A DNA stretch of 64,000 bases, from the NCBI RefSeq assembly GCF_000527175.1, contig NZ_AZUR01000001.1:3249001-3313000 (forward strand), given 5' to 3'. The notes under the pieces were generated by a model. That model made no database searches. It saw nothing but the letters and a program-made list of their open reading frames with translations, and was not told the origin of the DNA. The DNA is from Pseudogulbenkiania sp. MAI-1 (GTDB taxonomy: Bacteria; Pseudomonadota; Gammaproteobacteria; Burkholderiales; Chromobacteriaceae). Shown here one piece after another: positions 28,238 to 38,198 of the stretch (the stretch's first letter is position 1; each line of letters begins with the position of its first letter). The translations under genes and the position numbers were made by a program.

Positions 28238-29364
28238 GATCCCCTCCTTCCCGCCAGCACCGCACGCGCCAGTTGCTCCGCTGCCTGCGCCAAGAGCGGC
28301 CCGGCCTCCCGTATCGCAGTGTCCAGCGGCAACGGACGATTGCACAGCGAAAAGCAGCCGTCGAACGTTTCGGCCAGCCGGCCCGTCGCGTCCGGCAGCA
28401 CGGCTCCCGACAGCAGGCTGACCGGCACCCCGGCCTCCTGCGCCAGTTCGGCCACCCGCGCCGGTGCCTTGCCGGAGAGGGTCTGGACATCGCTGCAGCC
28501 TTCGCCGGTCAGCACCCAGTCGGCCTGGGCGACGGCCTCGAGCAGGCCGGCATGTTCCGCCAGCGCCGCGGCACCGGAATGCGAGCGTCCGCCCAACAGA
28601 TGCAGGGCGTAGCCCAGCCCTCCCGCCGCGCCGCTGCCCGGCAGATCGGCACAAGGCTGGCCGAAAGCGTGGTCGGCGGCGACGGCAAAATGCGCGATGG
28701 CCGCGTCGAGTGCCGCCACGGCATCAGGCGCGACACCCTTCTGCGGGCCGAACACCGCCGTCGCACCATGCTCGCCCAGCAGCGGATTGCTCACGTCGGA
28801 CCAGATCTCCAGCTTGGTCACTTCCAGCCGTGCATCCAGCCCGGAGGGGTCGACCACCGCCACACGGGCCAACTGATCGGGATGCGGGAGCAGCGGCTGC
28901 CCCTGTTTGTCCAGCAGCCGCACTCCCAGCCCGACCAGGCAGCCGGCGCCGCCGTCGTTGGTGCTGGAGCCGCCGAGGCCGACGGCGATATGACGCACCC
29001 CGGCATCGAGACAGGCACGGATCAGTTCACCCACCCCGCGCGTATCGCGCTCGTCCACGCTGCTGGCGCCGATATCGGGCAAGCCGGCGACGCGCGCCAC
29101 TTCGATCACCGCCAGGCCGTTCGGCAGCAGCAGCCATGCGGCCTCACACGGGCGCCCCTCGGCATCCGTCACGGTGGCCGTGTACCAAGTCCCGCCCACG
29201 GCCGCGTAGAGTGCGTCCAGCGTGCCCTCGCCGCCGTCGGCCATCGGGCACAGGCGGCACTCGGCGGCCGGTTCGGCACGGCGGATGCCGCATGCCATGG
29301 CTTCAGCCGCCTGGCGGGCGGTGAGCGAACCCTTGAAAGAATCGGGGGCGATGAGCCAGCGCAT
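28234..29364 (-). CDS. Glycerate kinase
   Basis: A 376-residue GarK/GlxK-family (class I glycerate 2-kinase) enzyme phosphorylating D-glycerate. Landmarks: [19 protein letters not shown] at the N-terminus, [26 protein letters not shown] (about 123-135) and [13 protein letters not shown]. The start at 29364 is the family start. It would consume the glycerate made by gcl-glxR about 13 kb away, although it is not in that operon. Confidence 0.95.
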   Translation of the reverse strand: MRWLIAPDSFKGSLTARQAAEAMACGIRRAEPAAECRLCPMADGGEGTLDALYAAVGGTWYTATVTDAEGRPCEAAWLLLPNGLAVIEVARVAGLPDIGASSVDERDTRGVGELIRACLDAGVRHIAVGLGGSSTNDGGAGCLVGLGVRLLDKQGQPLLPHPDQLARVAVVDPSGLDARLEVTKLEIWSDVSNPLLGEHGATAVFGPQKGVAPDAVAALDAAIAHFAVAADHAFGQPCADLPGSGAAGGLGYALHLLGGRSHSGAAALAEHAGLLEAVAQADWVLTGEGCSDVQTLSGKAPARVAELAQEAGVPVSLLSGAVLPDATGRLAETFDGCFSLCNRPLPLDTAIREAGPLLAQAAEQLARAVLAGRRGS

Positions 29365-29454
29365 TCGTCGATCCTCGAAAGCGGTCTGGAAAAAGAAAAC
29401 CCTTGGCGCTGTCGGCCAACCTTGTTCCAGTGTAGACCCGTGCATGAAAAAACC

Positions 29455-29485
29455 CGCTTCCGGAGAAGCGGGTTTTTGCCGTACG
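29455..29485 (-). terminator. guaB terminator
   Basis: AAAAACCCGCTTC-CGGA-GAAGCGGGTTTTT, 16 bp past the guaB stop on the minus strand, with U-runs on both strands. Confidence 0.9.
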
Positions 29486-29500
29486 GAAACGTCAGCGGGA

Positions 29501-30964
29501 TCAGCGGTCGACGTGGTAGTTCGGCGCTTCCTTGGTGATCTGCACGTCGTGCACGTGCGACTCGCGCATGCCGGCGGAGGTGATCTCCACGAAGCCCGCC
29601 TTGGCGTGCATCTCGTCGATGGTGCGGCAGCCGAGGTAGCCCATCGAGGAGCGCAGGCCGCCCACCAGCTGGTGGATCACCTGGGCGATCGGGCCCTTGT
29701 ACGGCACGCGGCCTTCGATGCCCTCCGGCACGAACTTGTCGACGTTGGCTTCGTTGTCCTGGAAGTAGCGGTCGCTCGAGCCCTGGGTCATGGCGCCCAG
29801 CGAGCCCATGCCGCGGTAGGACTTGTACGAACGGCCCTGGTACAGCTCTACTTCACCCGGCGCTTCTTCGGTGCCGGCGAACATGCCGCCCAGCATCACG
29901 CAGTCGGCGCCGGCCGCCAAGGCCTTGGCGATGTCGCCGGAGAAGCGGATGCCGCCGTCGGCGATCATCGGCACGCCGGTGCCCTTGAGCGCTTCGGACA
30001 CGTTGTGGATCGCGGTCAGCTGCGGCACGCCGACGCCGGCCACGATACGGGTGGTGCAGATCGAACCCGGGCCGATGCCGACTTTCACGGCGTCGGCGCC
30101 CATGTCGAGCAGGGCCAGCGCGGCGTCGGCGGTGGCGATGTTGCCGCCGATCACGTCGATGTGCGGGAAGTTGCGCTTGGTCCACTGCACGCGGTCGAGC
30201 ACGCCCTGGCTATGGCCGTGGGCGGTGTCCACCACCACCACGTCGACGCCGGCGGCGGCCAGCGCGGCGATGCGCTCTTCGGTGCCGGCCCCGACGCCGA
30301 CGGCGGCGCCGGCGCGCAGGCGGCCCTGGCTATCCTTGCAGGCGAATGGGTGTTCGCTGGTCTTGATGATGTCCTTGACGGTGATCAGGCCCTTGAGCTC
30401 CCAGGCGTCGTTGATCACCAGCACGCGCTCGAGGCGGTGGGTGTGCATCAGCTCGCGCGCCTCATCGATGCTGGCGCCTTCCTTCACCGTCACCAGGCGT
30501 TCGCGCGGGGTCATGATGGAGGACACCGGCTGTTCCAGACGGGTTTCGAAGCGCAGGTCGCGGTTGGTGACGATCCCCACCACCTTGCCATTCTGCACCA
30601 CCGGCAGGCCGGAGATTCTGTGCTGGCGGGTCAGGTTGATCAGATCGCACACCAGCATGTCCGGGGCGATGGTGATCGGGTCTTTGACGACGCCGCTCTC
30701 GTAGCGCTTCACCTTGGCCACTTCCTGGGCCTGGCGCTCGATCGACATGTTCTTGTGGATGATGCCGATGCCGCCTTCCTGGGCCATGGCGATGGCCAGA
30801 CGGGCTTCCGTCACCGTGTCCATGGCTGCGGACAGCATGGGCAGGTTCAGGCGGATGTTGCGGGAGAGTTGGGTGTGAAGCTGAACGTCGCGCGGCAGTA
30901 CCGAAGAGTGGGCCGGGACGAGGAGAACGTCGTCGAAAGTATAGGCTTTCTCGATGATACGCAT
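29501..30964 (-). CDS. guaB: IMP dehydrogenase
   Basis: A 487-residue enzyme oxidising IMP to XMP, the committed step of GMP synthesis. The TIM barrel starts [18 protein letters not shown]; a pair of CBS domains is inserted at about 95-205; the active-site loop [13 protein letters not shown] carries the catalytic cysteine (about 305); the flap includes [10 protein letters not shown]. The family start MRIIEKA at 30964 is chosen over a longer ORF. Confidence 0.98.
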   Translation of the reverse strand: MRIIEKAYTFDDVLLVPAHSSVLPRDVQLHTQLSRNIRLNLPMLSAAMDTVTEARLAIAMAQEGGIGIIHKNMSIERQAQEVAKVKRYESGVVKDPITIAPDMLVCDLINLTRQHRISGLPVVQNGKVVGIVTNRDLRFETRLEQPVSSIMTPRERLVTVKEGASIDEARELMHTHRLERVLVINDAWELKGLITVKDIIKTSEHPFACKDSQGRLRAGAAVGVGAGTEERIAALAAAGVDVVVVDTAHGHSQGVLDRVQWTKRNFPHIDVIGGNIATADAALALLDMGADAVKVGIGPGSICTTRIVAGVGVPQLTAIHNVSEALKGTGVPMIADGGIRFSGDIAKALAAGADCVMLGGMFAGTEEAPGEVELYQGRSYKSYRGMGSLGAMTQGSSDRYFQDNEANVDKFVPEGIEGRVPYKGPIAQVIHQLVGGLRSSMGYLGCRTIDEMHAKAGFVEITSAGMRESHVHDVQITKEAPNYHVDR

Positions 30965-31112
30965 CTGGCGTTTCCTTTGCGGCAAATAAACATTATATCG
31001 AAAGACGGGGGCAGTTGGCAAAAGCCGCGTGCGAGAGGTTTTGCCGCGGGCGGGAGCGGCCCGTACAATGCCTCGCAATTCCGCGCTGTCTTTTGGTTAT
31101 TGAGGGGGCGAC

Positions 31113-31532
31113 ATGAAACCGTGGTGGTGGTGCACTTTTATTCTGCTGTCCTTGCCGGCCAGGGCCGAGGTCTATACCTGGAAAGACGCCACCGGGCGCA
31201 CCGTGTTCTCCGACCAGCCGCCGCCGGGACGGAAGGCCAGCCGGCTGGACGTCAAGGCGCCCCCTGCCCCGCCGCCGGCCAAGGCCGAGGCATCGGCGCC
31301 GGCCGCCAAGGCCGGGGACAAGGGCAACGACAAGACCGACCTGGCCAAGCAGGCCGAGGAACTCAACCGCAAGATCCGCGCGGAGAACTGCCTGCGCGCC
31401 AAGAACAACCTGTCCGGCCTGCAGCTCAACGGCCGCATCCGCCTGCCGGGCAGCAACGCGCTGGCCACCGATGCCCAGCGCAACGACATGATCCGCCAGT
31501 CCGAGCAGGACGTGGCCACCTGGTGCAAGTGA
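31113..31532 (+). CDS. DUF4124 domain protein
   Basis: A 139-residue secreted or periplasmic protein. A signal peptide ([15 protein letters not shown]) precedes the DUF4124 motif [20 protein letters not shown]. An Ala/Lys-rich linker and a coiled-coil-like C-terminus ([20 protein letters not shown]) follow. DUF4124 is a small beta domain common in envelope proteins; function unknown. Upstream of uvrC with a 13-bp gap, as often seen in betaproteobacteria. Confidence 0.85.
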   Translation: MKPWWWCTFILLSLPARAEVYTWKDATGRTVFSDQPPPGRKASRLDVKAPPAPPPAKAEASAPAAKAGDKGNDKTDLAKQAEELNRKIRAENCLRAKNNLSGLQLNGRIRLPGSNALATDAQRNDMIRQSEQDVATWCK

Positions 31533-31545
31533 GACGAGAGTTTTA

Positions 31546-33351
31546 GTGAGTAGCAGCACACCGTTCGACCCCAAGCCCGTCCTGGCCCATCTGCCCAACC
31601 TGCCCGGCGTCTACCGCATGCTCGACGCCGCCGGCAAGGTGCTGTACGTCGGCAAGGCCATCGACCTGAAAAAGCGCGTCAGTTCCTATTTCCAGAAGAG
31701 CGACCTGAGCCCGCGCATCCAGCTGATGGTGCGCCAGATCGCCGCGATCGAGACCACGGTGACGCGCTCCGAGGCCGAGGCACTGATCCTGGAAAACAAC
31801 CTGATCAAGGCGCTGGCGCCGCGCTACAACATCCTGTTCCGCGACGACAAGTCCTACCCCTACCTGATGCTGTCGGCGCACGACTACCCGCAACTGGCCT
31901 ACTACCGCGGCGACCCGAAGAAACCGCACCAGTACTTCGGGCCCTACCCGAGCAGCTACGCGGTGCGCGAGAGCATCCAGATCCTGCAGAAGGTGTTCCG
32001 CCTGCGTACCTGCGAGGACGCGGTGTTCGCCAACCGCTCGCGCCCCTGTCTGCTGTACCAGATCAAGCGCTGCTCGGCGCCGTGCGTCGGCCACATCGGC
32101 GAGGAGGAATACCGCGCCGACGTGGCCAACGCCACCGCCTTCCTGCAAGGCAAGCAAAGCGAGCTGATCGACGCCCTGACCGAGCGCATGCTGGCCGCCT
32201 CGGCGGCGATGGAGTTCGAGCAGGCCGCCGCGCTGCGCGACCAGATCCAGGCACTCTCGCGGGTGCAGGAGAAGCAGTTCGTGTCGAGCAACGTCAGCCA
32301 CGACGCCGACGTGGTGGCGGTGGCCGAACAGCAGGGCGTGGTCTGCGTCAACCTGGTGATGATCCGCGGCGGGCGCCACCTGGGCGACAAGAGTTACTTC
32401 CCGGTCAACAGCGACGACAGCGACGCTTCGGCCAACCTCGAAGCCTTCCTGGCGCAGCACTACCTGGGCGCGCCGCTGCCGCCGGTGATCATCGTCAACG
32501 GCACGGTCTCAGCCACGCTGCGCGACTACCTCGAGCAGCAGGCCGAGCGCCGCCTGGCCATCGTCAGCAACCCGATCGGCGAGCGCCGGGTCTGGCTGGA
32601 AATGGCCGAGAAGAATGCCCGCCTCGCCATCCAGCAGAAGCTCGCCAGCCACGCCACGCAGAGCCAGCGTCTGGCCCGGCTCAACGAAGTGCTGGAGCTG
32701 GAGGGGGTGGAGCGGCTGGAATGCTTCGACATCAGCCACACCCTGGGCGAGGCCACCGTGGCCTCCTGCGTGGTGTACGACCGCGGCGACATGCAGCCCT
32801 CGGAATACCGCCGCTACAACATCACCACGGCCAAGGCCGGCGACGATTACGGCGCGATGCGCGAGGTGCTGACGCGGCGCTACAGCAAGCTGGCCGAGGG
32901 CGAGGGCAAGCTGCCCGACGTGGTGCTGATCGACGGCGGCAAGGGCCAGGTGGGCGTGGCGCTGGAGGTGTTCGAGGACATCGGCCTCAACCTGCCCATC
33001 GTCGGCGTGGCCAAGGGCGAAGAGCGCAAGCCGGGGTTGGAAACGCTGATCCTCCCCTACCGGCAAAAGACGCTACAATTGCCGCACGACCATCCCGCGC
33101 TGCACCTGATCCAGACCGTGCGCGACGAGGCGCACCGTTTCGCCATCACCGGGCACCGCGCCCGGCGCGGCAAGGCGCGCACCGCCTCCTCGCTGGAACA
33201 GATCGGCGGCGTGGGAGCCAAGCGTCGCCAACGGCTGTTGACCCGGTTTGGCGGACTGCGCGGGGTCATGGCGGCCAGCATCGACGACCTCGCCCAAGTG
33301 GAGGGCATCAGTCTGACCCTGGCCGAAAAGATCTACAACGCCCTGCACTGA
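31546..33351 (+). CDS. uvrC: Excinuclease ABC subunit C
   Basis: A 601-residue nucleotide excision repair nuclease that makes both incisions around a lesion. Domains in order: GIY-YIG nuclease ([20 protein letters not shown], residues about 18-95), cysteine cluster CEDAVF...CSAPC, UVR motif ([16 protein letters not shown], about 222-240), RNase H-like nuclease ([23 protein letters not shown]) and C-terminal helix-hairpin-helix motifs. Starts with GTG at 31546 after GAGACGAGAG. Followed by pgsA. Confidence 0.98.
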   Translation: MSSSTPFDPKPVLAHLPNLPGVYRMLDAAGKVLYVGKAIDLKKRVSSYFQKSDLSPRIQLMVRQIAAIETTVTRSEAEALILENNLIKALAPRYNILFRDDKSYPYLMLSAHDYPQLAYYRGDPKKPHQYFGPYPSSYAVRESIQILQKVFRLRTCEDAVFANRSRPCLLYQIKRCSAPCVGHIGEEEYRADVANATAFLQGKQSELIDALTERMLAASAAMEFEQAAALRDQIQALSRVQEKQFVSSNVSHDADVVAVAEQQGVVCVNLVMIRGGRHLGDKSYFPVNSDDSDASANLEAFLAQHYLGAPLPPVIIVNGTVSATLRDYLEQQAERRLAIVSNPIGERRVWLEMAEKNARLAIQQKLASHATQSQRLARLNEVLELEGVERLECFDISHTLGEATVASCVVYDRGDMQPSEYRRYNITTAKAGDDYGAMREVLTRRYSKLAEGEGKLPDVVLIDGGKGQVGVALEVFEDIGLNLPIVGVAKGEERKPGLETLILPYRQKTLQLPHDHPALHLIQTVRDEAHRFAITGHRARRGKARTASSLEQIGGVGAKRRQRLLTRFGGLRGVMAASIDDLAQVEGISLTLAEKIYNALH

Positions 33352-33370
33352 ACATAACAAGACCACAACG

Positions 33371-33952
33371 ATGCCGTTTAACCTGCCGATATTCCTGACC
33401 TGGCTCCGGGTTGCCCTGATCCCGATCTTCGTGGCCATTTTCTTTTTGCCCGACACGATGCTGTTGGCCCACATGCGCAACATCACCGGCGCCGTCATCT
33501 TCGCGCTCGCCGCCGTGACCGACTGGCTCGACGGCTACCTGGCGCGCAAGCTGGGGCAGACCTCGGCCTTCGGCGCCTTCCTCGACCCGGTGGCCGATAA
33601 GCTGATCGTCGCCGCCTCGCTGATCCTGCTGGTGCAGTTGTCGCGCACCGAAGGCTGGATGGCGATGATCATCATCGGCCGCGAGATCGCCATTTCGGCG
33701 CTGCGCGAGTGGATGGCCGAGATGGGCACGCGCAAGAGCGTGGCCGTGGCCTACATCGGCAAGCTCAAGACCGCCGCGCAGATGGTCGCCATCCTGCTCC
33801 TGCTCTACGCCGGCCCGATCGTACCCGGACTGAACACCCTGGTGCTGGGCAACGTGTTCATGGTGCTGGCAGTGATTTTGACTTTGTGGTCAATGGTTTA
33901 CTACCTGCGCATGGCGGCGCGCGAGTTCGCCGGCAAAAAAATCGATCTCTGA
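33371..33952 (+). CDS. pgsA: CDP-diacylglycerol--glycerol-3-phosphate 3-phosphatidyltransferase
   Basis: A 193-residue inner-membrane enzyme making phosphatidylglycerophosphate. The CDP-alcohol phosphotransferase motif DX2DGX2ARX8GX3DX3D is present as DWLDGYLAR...GAFLDPVADK. About five transmembrane helices. It follows uvrC by 19 bp and precedes tRNA-Gly genes, the same order (uvrC-pgsA-glyW-cysT) as in E. coli. Confidence 0.97.
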   Translation: MPFNLPIFLTWLRVALIPIFVAIFFLPDTMLLAHMRNITGAVIFALAAVTDWLDGYLARKLGQTSAFGAFLDPVADKLIVAASLILLVQLSRTEGWMAMIIIGREIAISALREWMAEMGTRKSVAVAYIGKLKTAAQMVAILLLLYAGPIVPGLNTLVLGNVFMVLAVILTLWSMVYYLRMAAREFAGKKIDL

Positions 33953-34030
33953 GCTGTTGACAGAGGCCGATTAATCCTTATAATTCGCAGTCTCTCGCCG
34001 CAGCAATGCAGCGAGACAGTGAAAGACAAA

Positions 34031-34106
34031 GCGGGAATAGCTCAGTTGGTAGAGCGCAACCTTGCCAAGGTTGAGGTCGCGAGTTCGAGCCTCGTTTCCC
34101 GCTCCA
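34031..34106 (+). tRNA. glyW: tRNA-Gly (GCC), copy 1 of 4
   Basis: A 76-nt tRNA with encoded CCA: acceptor GCGGGAA/TTCCCGC, D-arm AGCTCAGTTGGTAGAGC, anticodon loop TTGCCAA (anticodon GCC), T-arm GAGTTCGAGCCTC. First of four identical copies downstream of pgsA. Confidence 0.97.
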
Positions 34107-34130
34107 GTTCTTCCATTGATATCCGGCGAT

Positions 34131-34206
34131 GCGGGAATAGCTCAGTTGGTAGAGCGCAACCTTGCCAAGGTTGAGGTCGCGAGTTCGAGCCTCGTTTCCC
34201 GCTCCA
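34131..34206 (+). tRNA. glyW: tRNA-Gly (GCC), copy 2 of 4
   Basis: Identical to copy 1; separated by a 24-bp spacer unlike the others. Confidence 0.97.
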
Positions 34207-34238
34207 AATACCGGATAACCTGATTTCGTTTCACAGAC

Positions 34239-34314
34239 GCGGGAATAGCTCAGTTGGTAGAGCGCAACCTTGCCAAGGTTGAGGTCGCGAGTTCGAGCCT
34301 CGTTTCCCGCTCCA
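34239..34314 (+). tRNA. glyW: tRNA-Gly (GCC), copy 3 of 4
   Basis: Identical to copy 1; 32-bp spacer before it. Confidence 0.97.
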
Positions 34315-34340
34315 CCGTCTGTCAGATGCAATCGCACCAT

Positions 34341-34416
34341 GCGGGAATAGCTCAGTTGGTAGAGCGCAACCTTGCCAAGGTTGAGGTCGCGAGTTCGAGC
34401 CTCGTTTCCCGCTCCA
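34341..34416 (+). tRNA. glyW: tRNA-Gly (GCC), copy 4 of 4
   Basis: Identical to copy 1; 26-bp spacer before it, followed 42 bp later by tRNA-Cys. Confidence 0.97.
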
Positions 34417-34458
34417 GTTTTGATCGACACGTGAAAACGGGTCGAGACTCCAGTCAAT

Positions 34459-34532
34459 GGCGGGGTGGCAGAGTGGTTATGCAGCGGCCTGCAAAGCCGT
34501 GGACGCCGGTTCGATTCCGACCCCCGCCTCCA
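34459..34532 (+). tRNA. cysT: tRNA-Cys (GCA)
   Basis: A 74-nt tRNA with CCA encoded. Acceptor GGCGGGG/CCCCGCC, anticodon loop CTGCAAA (anticodon GCA), T-arm GGTTCGATTCC. Last gene of the tRNA operon before its terminator. Confidence 0.96.
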
Positions 34533-34535
34533 GAT

Positions 34536-34565
34536 AAAAAGCCCTGATGATTCAGGGCTTTTTTT
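34536..34565 (+). terminator. Terminator of the glyW-cysT operon
   Basis: AAAAAGCCCTGA-TGAT-TCAGGGCTTTTTTT directly after tRNA-Cys. Confidence 0.9.
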
Positions 34566-34658
34566 CTTTTCCAGTTCACCCCTGGCCACAGCATCAAGCC
34601 ATTCCCCTGCAACGCCGCCCGCCGGCAGCCGCGCAATTGCCGCCGCCCCGCAATATAT

Positions 34659-34690
34659 ATCCTGATTATGCTTTTATTCTTAATTAGGAT
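34659..34690 (+). promoter_or_regulatory. Inverted repeat in AT-rich region upstream of wspA
   Basis: ATCCTGATTA and TAATTAGGAT are inverted with one mismatch, 12 bp apart, in an AT-rich patch (about 34650-34715) that contrasts with the GC-rich surroundings and precedes the Wsp operon by about 125 bp. It could be an operator or a weak hairpin followed by TTTTGT. The promoter of the operon is expected here. Confidence 0.35.
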
Positions 34691-34814
34691 TTTTGTCTAT
34701 AAAGACTCTGTAAGTATGTAGCCCTAGCGATGTGAACCACCACCCACCCACGAACCGATGGCGGCGAGCGATGCCGTACAGCCCTGGTTCATCACGGAAC
34801 GGGAGTCTGCATCC

Positions 34815-36437
34815 ATGAAAAACTGGACGATCCGGCAGCGGATCCTGGGAAGCTTCGCCTTGATCTTGCTGCTGATGGCGGTGCAGGGAGCGCTCGCCCT
34901 GGCGAGTCTCGGGAGCATCAACGAAGATGTCGTGGCCCTGGATCGGGACAGTGCGCCCGGCGTCTACTATAGCCAGCAACTCGAAGCCGCCTGGCTGGAA
35001 AACTTGGTGTTGACGCAGCACCTCGTTTGGGAGAGCAAGGCCGAGGAGGAGTCGTTCCACACGAAGTTGCTGGCAAACCAGCGCCGGCTCGATGAATTGG
35101 CCGCCCAATACGAGACCACCATCTTTACCACGCGGGACCGTGCCTTGTTCGAGGCGTTCAAAAAGCTGCGCGAGCCTTACGCACGTATCCAGTCGGACAT
35201 CCTGAAGCTGAGCGATGGCGCGAAAAACCGTGAGGCGCAGGCCCTGCTGCGGCATGAGCTGGGGCCGGCATTCGAGAAGACCCGCAGTGCCATCCAGGCC
35301 ATCGTGGCGCTCAACAAGACCAATAGCGACAGAGCGGAAAGCACCATCATGGCGGACATCGTCCGTACCCGGATGGTCATCATCACGGGCATGGTGGTCA
35401 CTCTGCTGGCGGCCTTCATCTGCGGCTATTTCCTGCTGCAGGCGATTGCCCAGCCGCTTGGCCGCCTGCTCGGCGTGCTGGACGTGATGCGCCAAGGCGA
35501 CTTCACCGCACGCATGCAGCTCGCGCGGCGCGACGAATTCGGCTCTGTGGCAGACGGCTTCGACCGCATGAGCGACGAACTGGCCGCGCTGGTAGGACAG
35601 GTGCAGAAATCCGGCATGCAGGTAACCACTTCCGTTACCGAAGTCGCCGCCACTGCCCGCGAGCAGCAGGCGACCGCGAGCGAGATCGCAGCGACAACCC
35701 TCCAGATCGGAGCCACCTCGCGCGAGATCTTCGCCACCGCCCGCGAGCTGGTCAAAACCATGGGCGAGGTCTCCCAGGTGGCCGAGCATTCGGCCATGTT
35801 GGCCGGCAGCGGTCAGACCGGTCTCTCCCACATGGAAGAGACCATGCATCAGGTCATGGCGGCGGCCGGCTCGATCAACGCCAAACTGGCGGTGCTCAAC
35901 GAGAAGGCCGGCAACATCAACCAGGTGGTGACCACCATCACCAAGGTGGCCGACCAGACCAATCTGCTGTCGCTCAACGCGGCGATCGAGGCGGAAAAGG
36001 CCGGCGAGTACGGACGGGGTTTCTCCGTGGTGGCAATCGAAATCCGAAGGCTGGCGGACCAGACCGCCGTCGCCACCTACGACATCGAGCAGATGGTGAA
36101 AGAAATCCAGTCGGCCGTTTCCGCCAGCGTCATGGGCATGGACAAGTTTGCGGAGGAGACTCGGCGCGGCATGCAGGAAGTGCAGCATATCGGCAGCCAG
36201 CTGTCGCAGATCATCCAGCAGGTGCAGGCGCTGGCACCCCGCTTCGAAACCGTCAACGAAGGGATGCAAGCGCAGGCGACGGGCGCCGAGCAGATCACTG
36301 AGGCCCTGGGTCAGCTGAGCGAGGCGGCACAGCAGACGGTCGAGTCGCTGCGCCAGTCGAGCACTGCCATCGACGATCTGAACCAGGTCGCCAATCTTCT
36401 GCTGGGCGGCATCTCCCGCTTCAAGCTGCAGGCCTAG
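34815..36437 (+). CDS. wspA: Methyl-accepting chemotaxis protein WspA
   Basis: A 540-residue membrane chemoreceptor at the head of a Wsp operon. A first transmembrane helix (about 11-32) is followed by a four-helix-bundle periplasmic ligand domain, a second helix at about 190-212 ([20 protein letters not shown]), a HAMP domain, and a cytoplasmic signalling domain with the hairpin tip [20 protein letters not shown] (about 390-410). In Pseudomonas WspA responds to surface contact and cell-envelope stress. The start MKNWTIRQ at 34815 is taken as the family start. Confidence 0.93.
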   Translation: MKNWTIRQRILGSFALILLLMAVQGALALASLGSINEDVVALDRDSAPGVYYSQQLEAAWLENLVLTQHLVWESKAEEESFHTKLLANQRRLDELAAQYETTIFTTRDRALFEAFKKLREPYARIQSDILKLSDGAKNREAQALLRHELGPAFEKTRSAIQAIVALNKTNSDRAESTIMADIVRTRMVIITGMVVTLLAAFICGYFLLQAIAQPLGRLLGVLDVMRQGDFTARMQLARRDEFGSVADGFDRMSDELAALVGQVQKSGMQVTTSVTEVAATAREQQATASEIAATTLQIGATSREIFATARELVKTMGEVSQVAEHSAMLAGSGQTGLSHMEETMHQVMAAAGSINAKLAVLNEKAGNINQVVTTITKVADQTNLLSLNAAIEAEKAGEYGRGFSVVAIEIRRLADQTAVATYDIEQMVKEIQSAVSASVMGMDKFAEETRRGMQEVQHIGSQLSQIIQQVQALAPRFETVNEGMQAQATGAEQITEALGQLSEAAQQTVESLRQSSTAIDDLNQVANLLLGGISRFKLQA

Positions 36438-36473
36438 GATCGCGCAGCTGCTGGCGGCAACGGGGCATCGACC

Positions 36474-36935
36474 ATGCTTTTCCTTCTGTTCCAGCTCGGC
36501 GACGAGCGCTACGTCGTGGATGCCCGGCAGGTGGTTGAAGTACTGCCGCTGCTCCACATCAAGCGGATTCCGCTGGCGCCGCCGGGTGTGGCTGGCGCCT
36601 TCAACTATCGCGGCACGCCGGTGCCGGTCGTCGATCTGTGCCAGCTTGCGCTGCAGCGGCCGGCGGAGGCACGCCTGAGCACCCGTCTCATCGTGGTGGA
36701 TTACCCCGACTCCCGCCAGGTGCGGCGCCGGCTGGGACTCATTGCCGAAAGGGTGACCGGTACACTCCGGCGCGGGCAGGAGGATTTCGTCTCGCCGGGC
36801 ATCAGCAACGCCGAGGCGCCCTATCTCGGCCCCGTAACCAGCGATGCCCAGGGAATGGTGCAGTGGCTGGACATCGGCACGCTGCTGCCGGCCGCCGTGC
36901 GTGACGTGCTGTATAACCCTCCGGTGACGGCATGA
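36474..36935 (+). CDS. wspB: CheW-like adaptor WspB
   Basis: A 153-residue single CheW domain that couples the receptor WspA to the kinase WspE. It begins LFLLFQLGDERYVVDARQVV and contains FNYRGTPVPVVDLCQL, the standard CheW beta-barrel landmarks. First of two CheW genes in the operon. Its stop overlaps the cheR-like start (ATGATG). Confidence 0.92.
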   Translation: MLFLLFQLGDERYVVDARQVVEVLPLLHIKRIPLAPPGVAGAFNYRGTPVPVVDLCQLALQRPAEARLSTRLIVVDYPDSRQVRRRLGLIAERVTGTLRRGQEDFVSPGISNAEAPYLGPVTSDAQGMVQWLDIGTLLPAAVRDVLYNPPVTA

Positions 36936-38197
36936 TGGCCCTGATCGAGTTCGAGAGGCTGCTGAAGCAGGCAATGGGACTGAGCGCCGCGACGATTGGC
37001 GAGGTGACGCTCGAACGCGCGCTGCAGGAGCGGCAGCAGGCTTGCGGTCTGCCGGACTTGCAGGCCTATTGGGACCGCTTGCAGAGTTCCACGGCCGAAT
37101 TGCAGGAGCTGATCGAGGCGCTGGTGGTACCGGAAACCTGGTTCTTCCGTCACGGCGAAGCCTTCAGCGCGCTGGTCGAGGTGGCAAGAAAGGGAACGCT
37201 TCGCACCGTGCCGGGCACTCCGCTGCGGCTGCTGAGCCTGCCTTGCGCCACCGGCGAGGAGCCGTACTCGATGGCGATGGCCTTGCTGGATGCGGGCTTT
37301 TCGGCGGGGCAGTTCCACATCGATGCCGTCGACATCAGCCAGCGTGCGCTGGGGAAGGCCCGTGCCGCCTGCTACGGCAAGCATTCCTTTCGCAGCCGCG
37401 ACCTGGGCTTTCGCGAACGCTATTTCGAGGCGACCGGGCACGGCTACCGGCTGATCGAGCCGGTTCGCCGGCTGGTACAGTTCCGCCAGGGCAACCTGTT
37501 TTCTCCGCTGTCATTTCCGCAAGCAGCCAGCTACGAGCTGATCTTCTGCCGCAACCTGCTGATCTATTTCGACCGGCCCACCCAGGAGCAGGCGATCGCC
37601 GTGCTGGGCCAGCTACTCGCGCCGCATGGATTGCTGTTCGTCGGCCATGCCGAAACCAGCCTGCTGACCAGCCAGGGCTTCGTCCCGGCACAGCTGTCGC
37701 GAGCATTCGCCTTCCACAAGGCCGAACGGACGGAGCAGCCGCCCTGGCCAGCACCGGCTAGGACGACGAGGGCGGCACCGGCCAAGCCTCTCCTGCCCCC
37801 ACCCCCCCGGCAAGCAGCGGCGAGCCGGCCGGCCAGCCCTCCCCCATCCCGGCCTGTACCCTCTCCTGGCCTGCCCAGGCAGGCCGAAACCGAGCTGGAT
37901 GCCGCCAGCCGCCTCGCCGATCAGGGACAGTTCGCGGCGGCAGCCCGCCTGTGCCTGGCCCATCTGGACACCCACGGCCCCTCGGCGCGGGTGTTCCACT
38001 TGCTGGGGCTGGTGAACGATGCCAGTGGCGACGCAGCGGAAGCCGCCTCCTTTTACCGCAAGGCGCTCTATCTCGACCCCGAGCACGGCGAAGCTCTGAT
38101 CCACTTGGCACTACTGCTGGAAAAGCAGGGGCATATGGACAGCGCACAGCGTCTGCATGCTCGGGCCCGGCGCCTAAAGAGCCGCACGGGAGGCTGA
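36932..38197 (+). CDS. wspC: CheR-type methyltransferase with TPR tail, WspC
   Basis: A 421-residue SAM-dependent glutamyl methyltransferase that methylates the WspA receptor. The CheR catalytic domain (about 1-270) has VVPETWFFRHGEAF, LPCATGEEPYSMAMAL (SAM site) and FCRNLLIYFD. A proline-rich linker (about 272-318) leads to C-terminal TPR repeats (ARVFHLLGLVNDASGDAAEA). This CheR-TPR layout is typical of WspC. An alternative ATG is one codon later at 36935. Confidence 0.93.
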   Translation: MMALIEFERLLKQAMGLSAATIGEVTLERALQERQQACGLPDLQAYWDRLQSSTAELQELIEALVVPETWFFRHGEAFSALVEVARKGTLRTVPGTPLRLLSLPCATGEEPYSMAMALLDAGFSAGQFHIDAVDISQRALGKARAACYGKHSFRSRDLGFRERYFEATGHGYRLIEPVRRLVQFRQGNLFSPLSFPQAASYELIFCRNLLIYFDRPTQEQAIAVLGQLLAPHGLLFVGHAETSLLTSQGFVPAQLSRAFAFHKAERTEQPPWPAPARTTRAAPAKPLLPPPPRQAAASRPASPPPSRPVPSPGLPRQAETELDAASRLADQGQFAAAARLCLAHLDTHGPSARVFHLLGLVNDASGDAAEAASFYRKALYLDPEHGEALIHLALLLEKQGHMDSAQRLHARARRLKSRTGG

Positions 38198-38198
38198 T

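Noticed and set aside
29222..31546. A 774-residue plus-strand frame antisense to guaB
   Set aside because: Shadow frame of IMP dehydrogenase, no family resemblance.
34031..34416. Regularly spaced repeats resembling a CRISPR array
   Set aside because: The repeats are complete tRNA-Gly genes, 76 nt long, with cloverleaf structure.
34680..36974. A 764-residue minus-strand frame over wspA
   Set aside because: Shadow of the chemoreceptor; codon pattern and composition do not fit a real protein.
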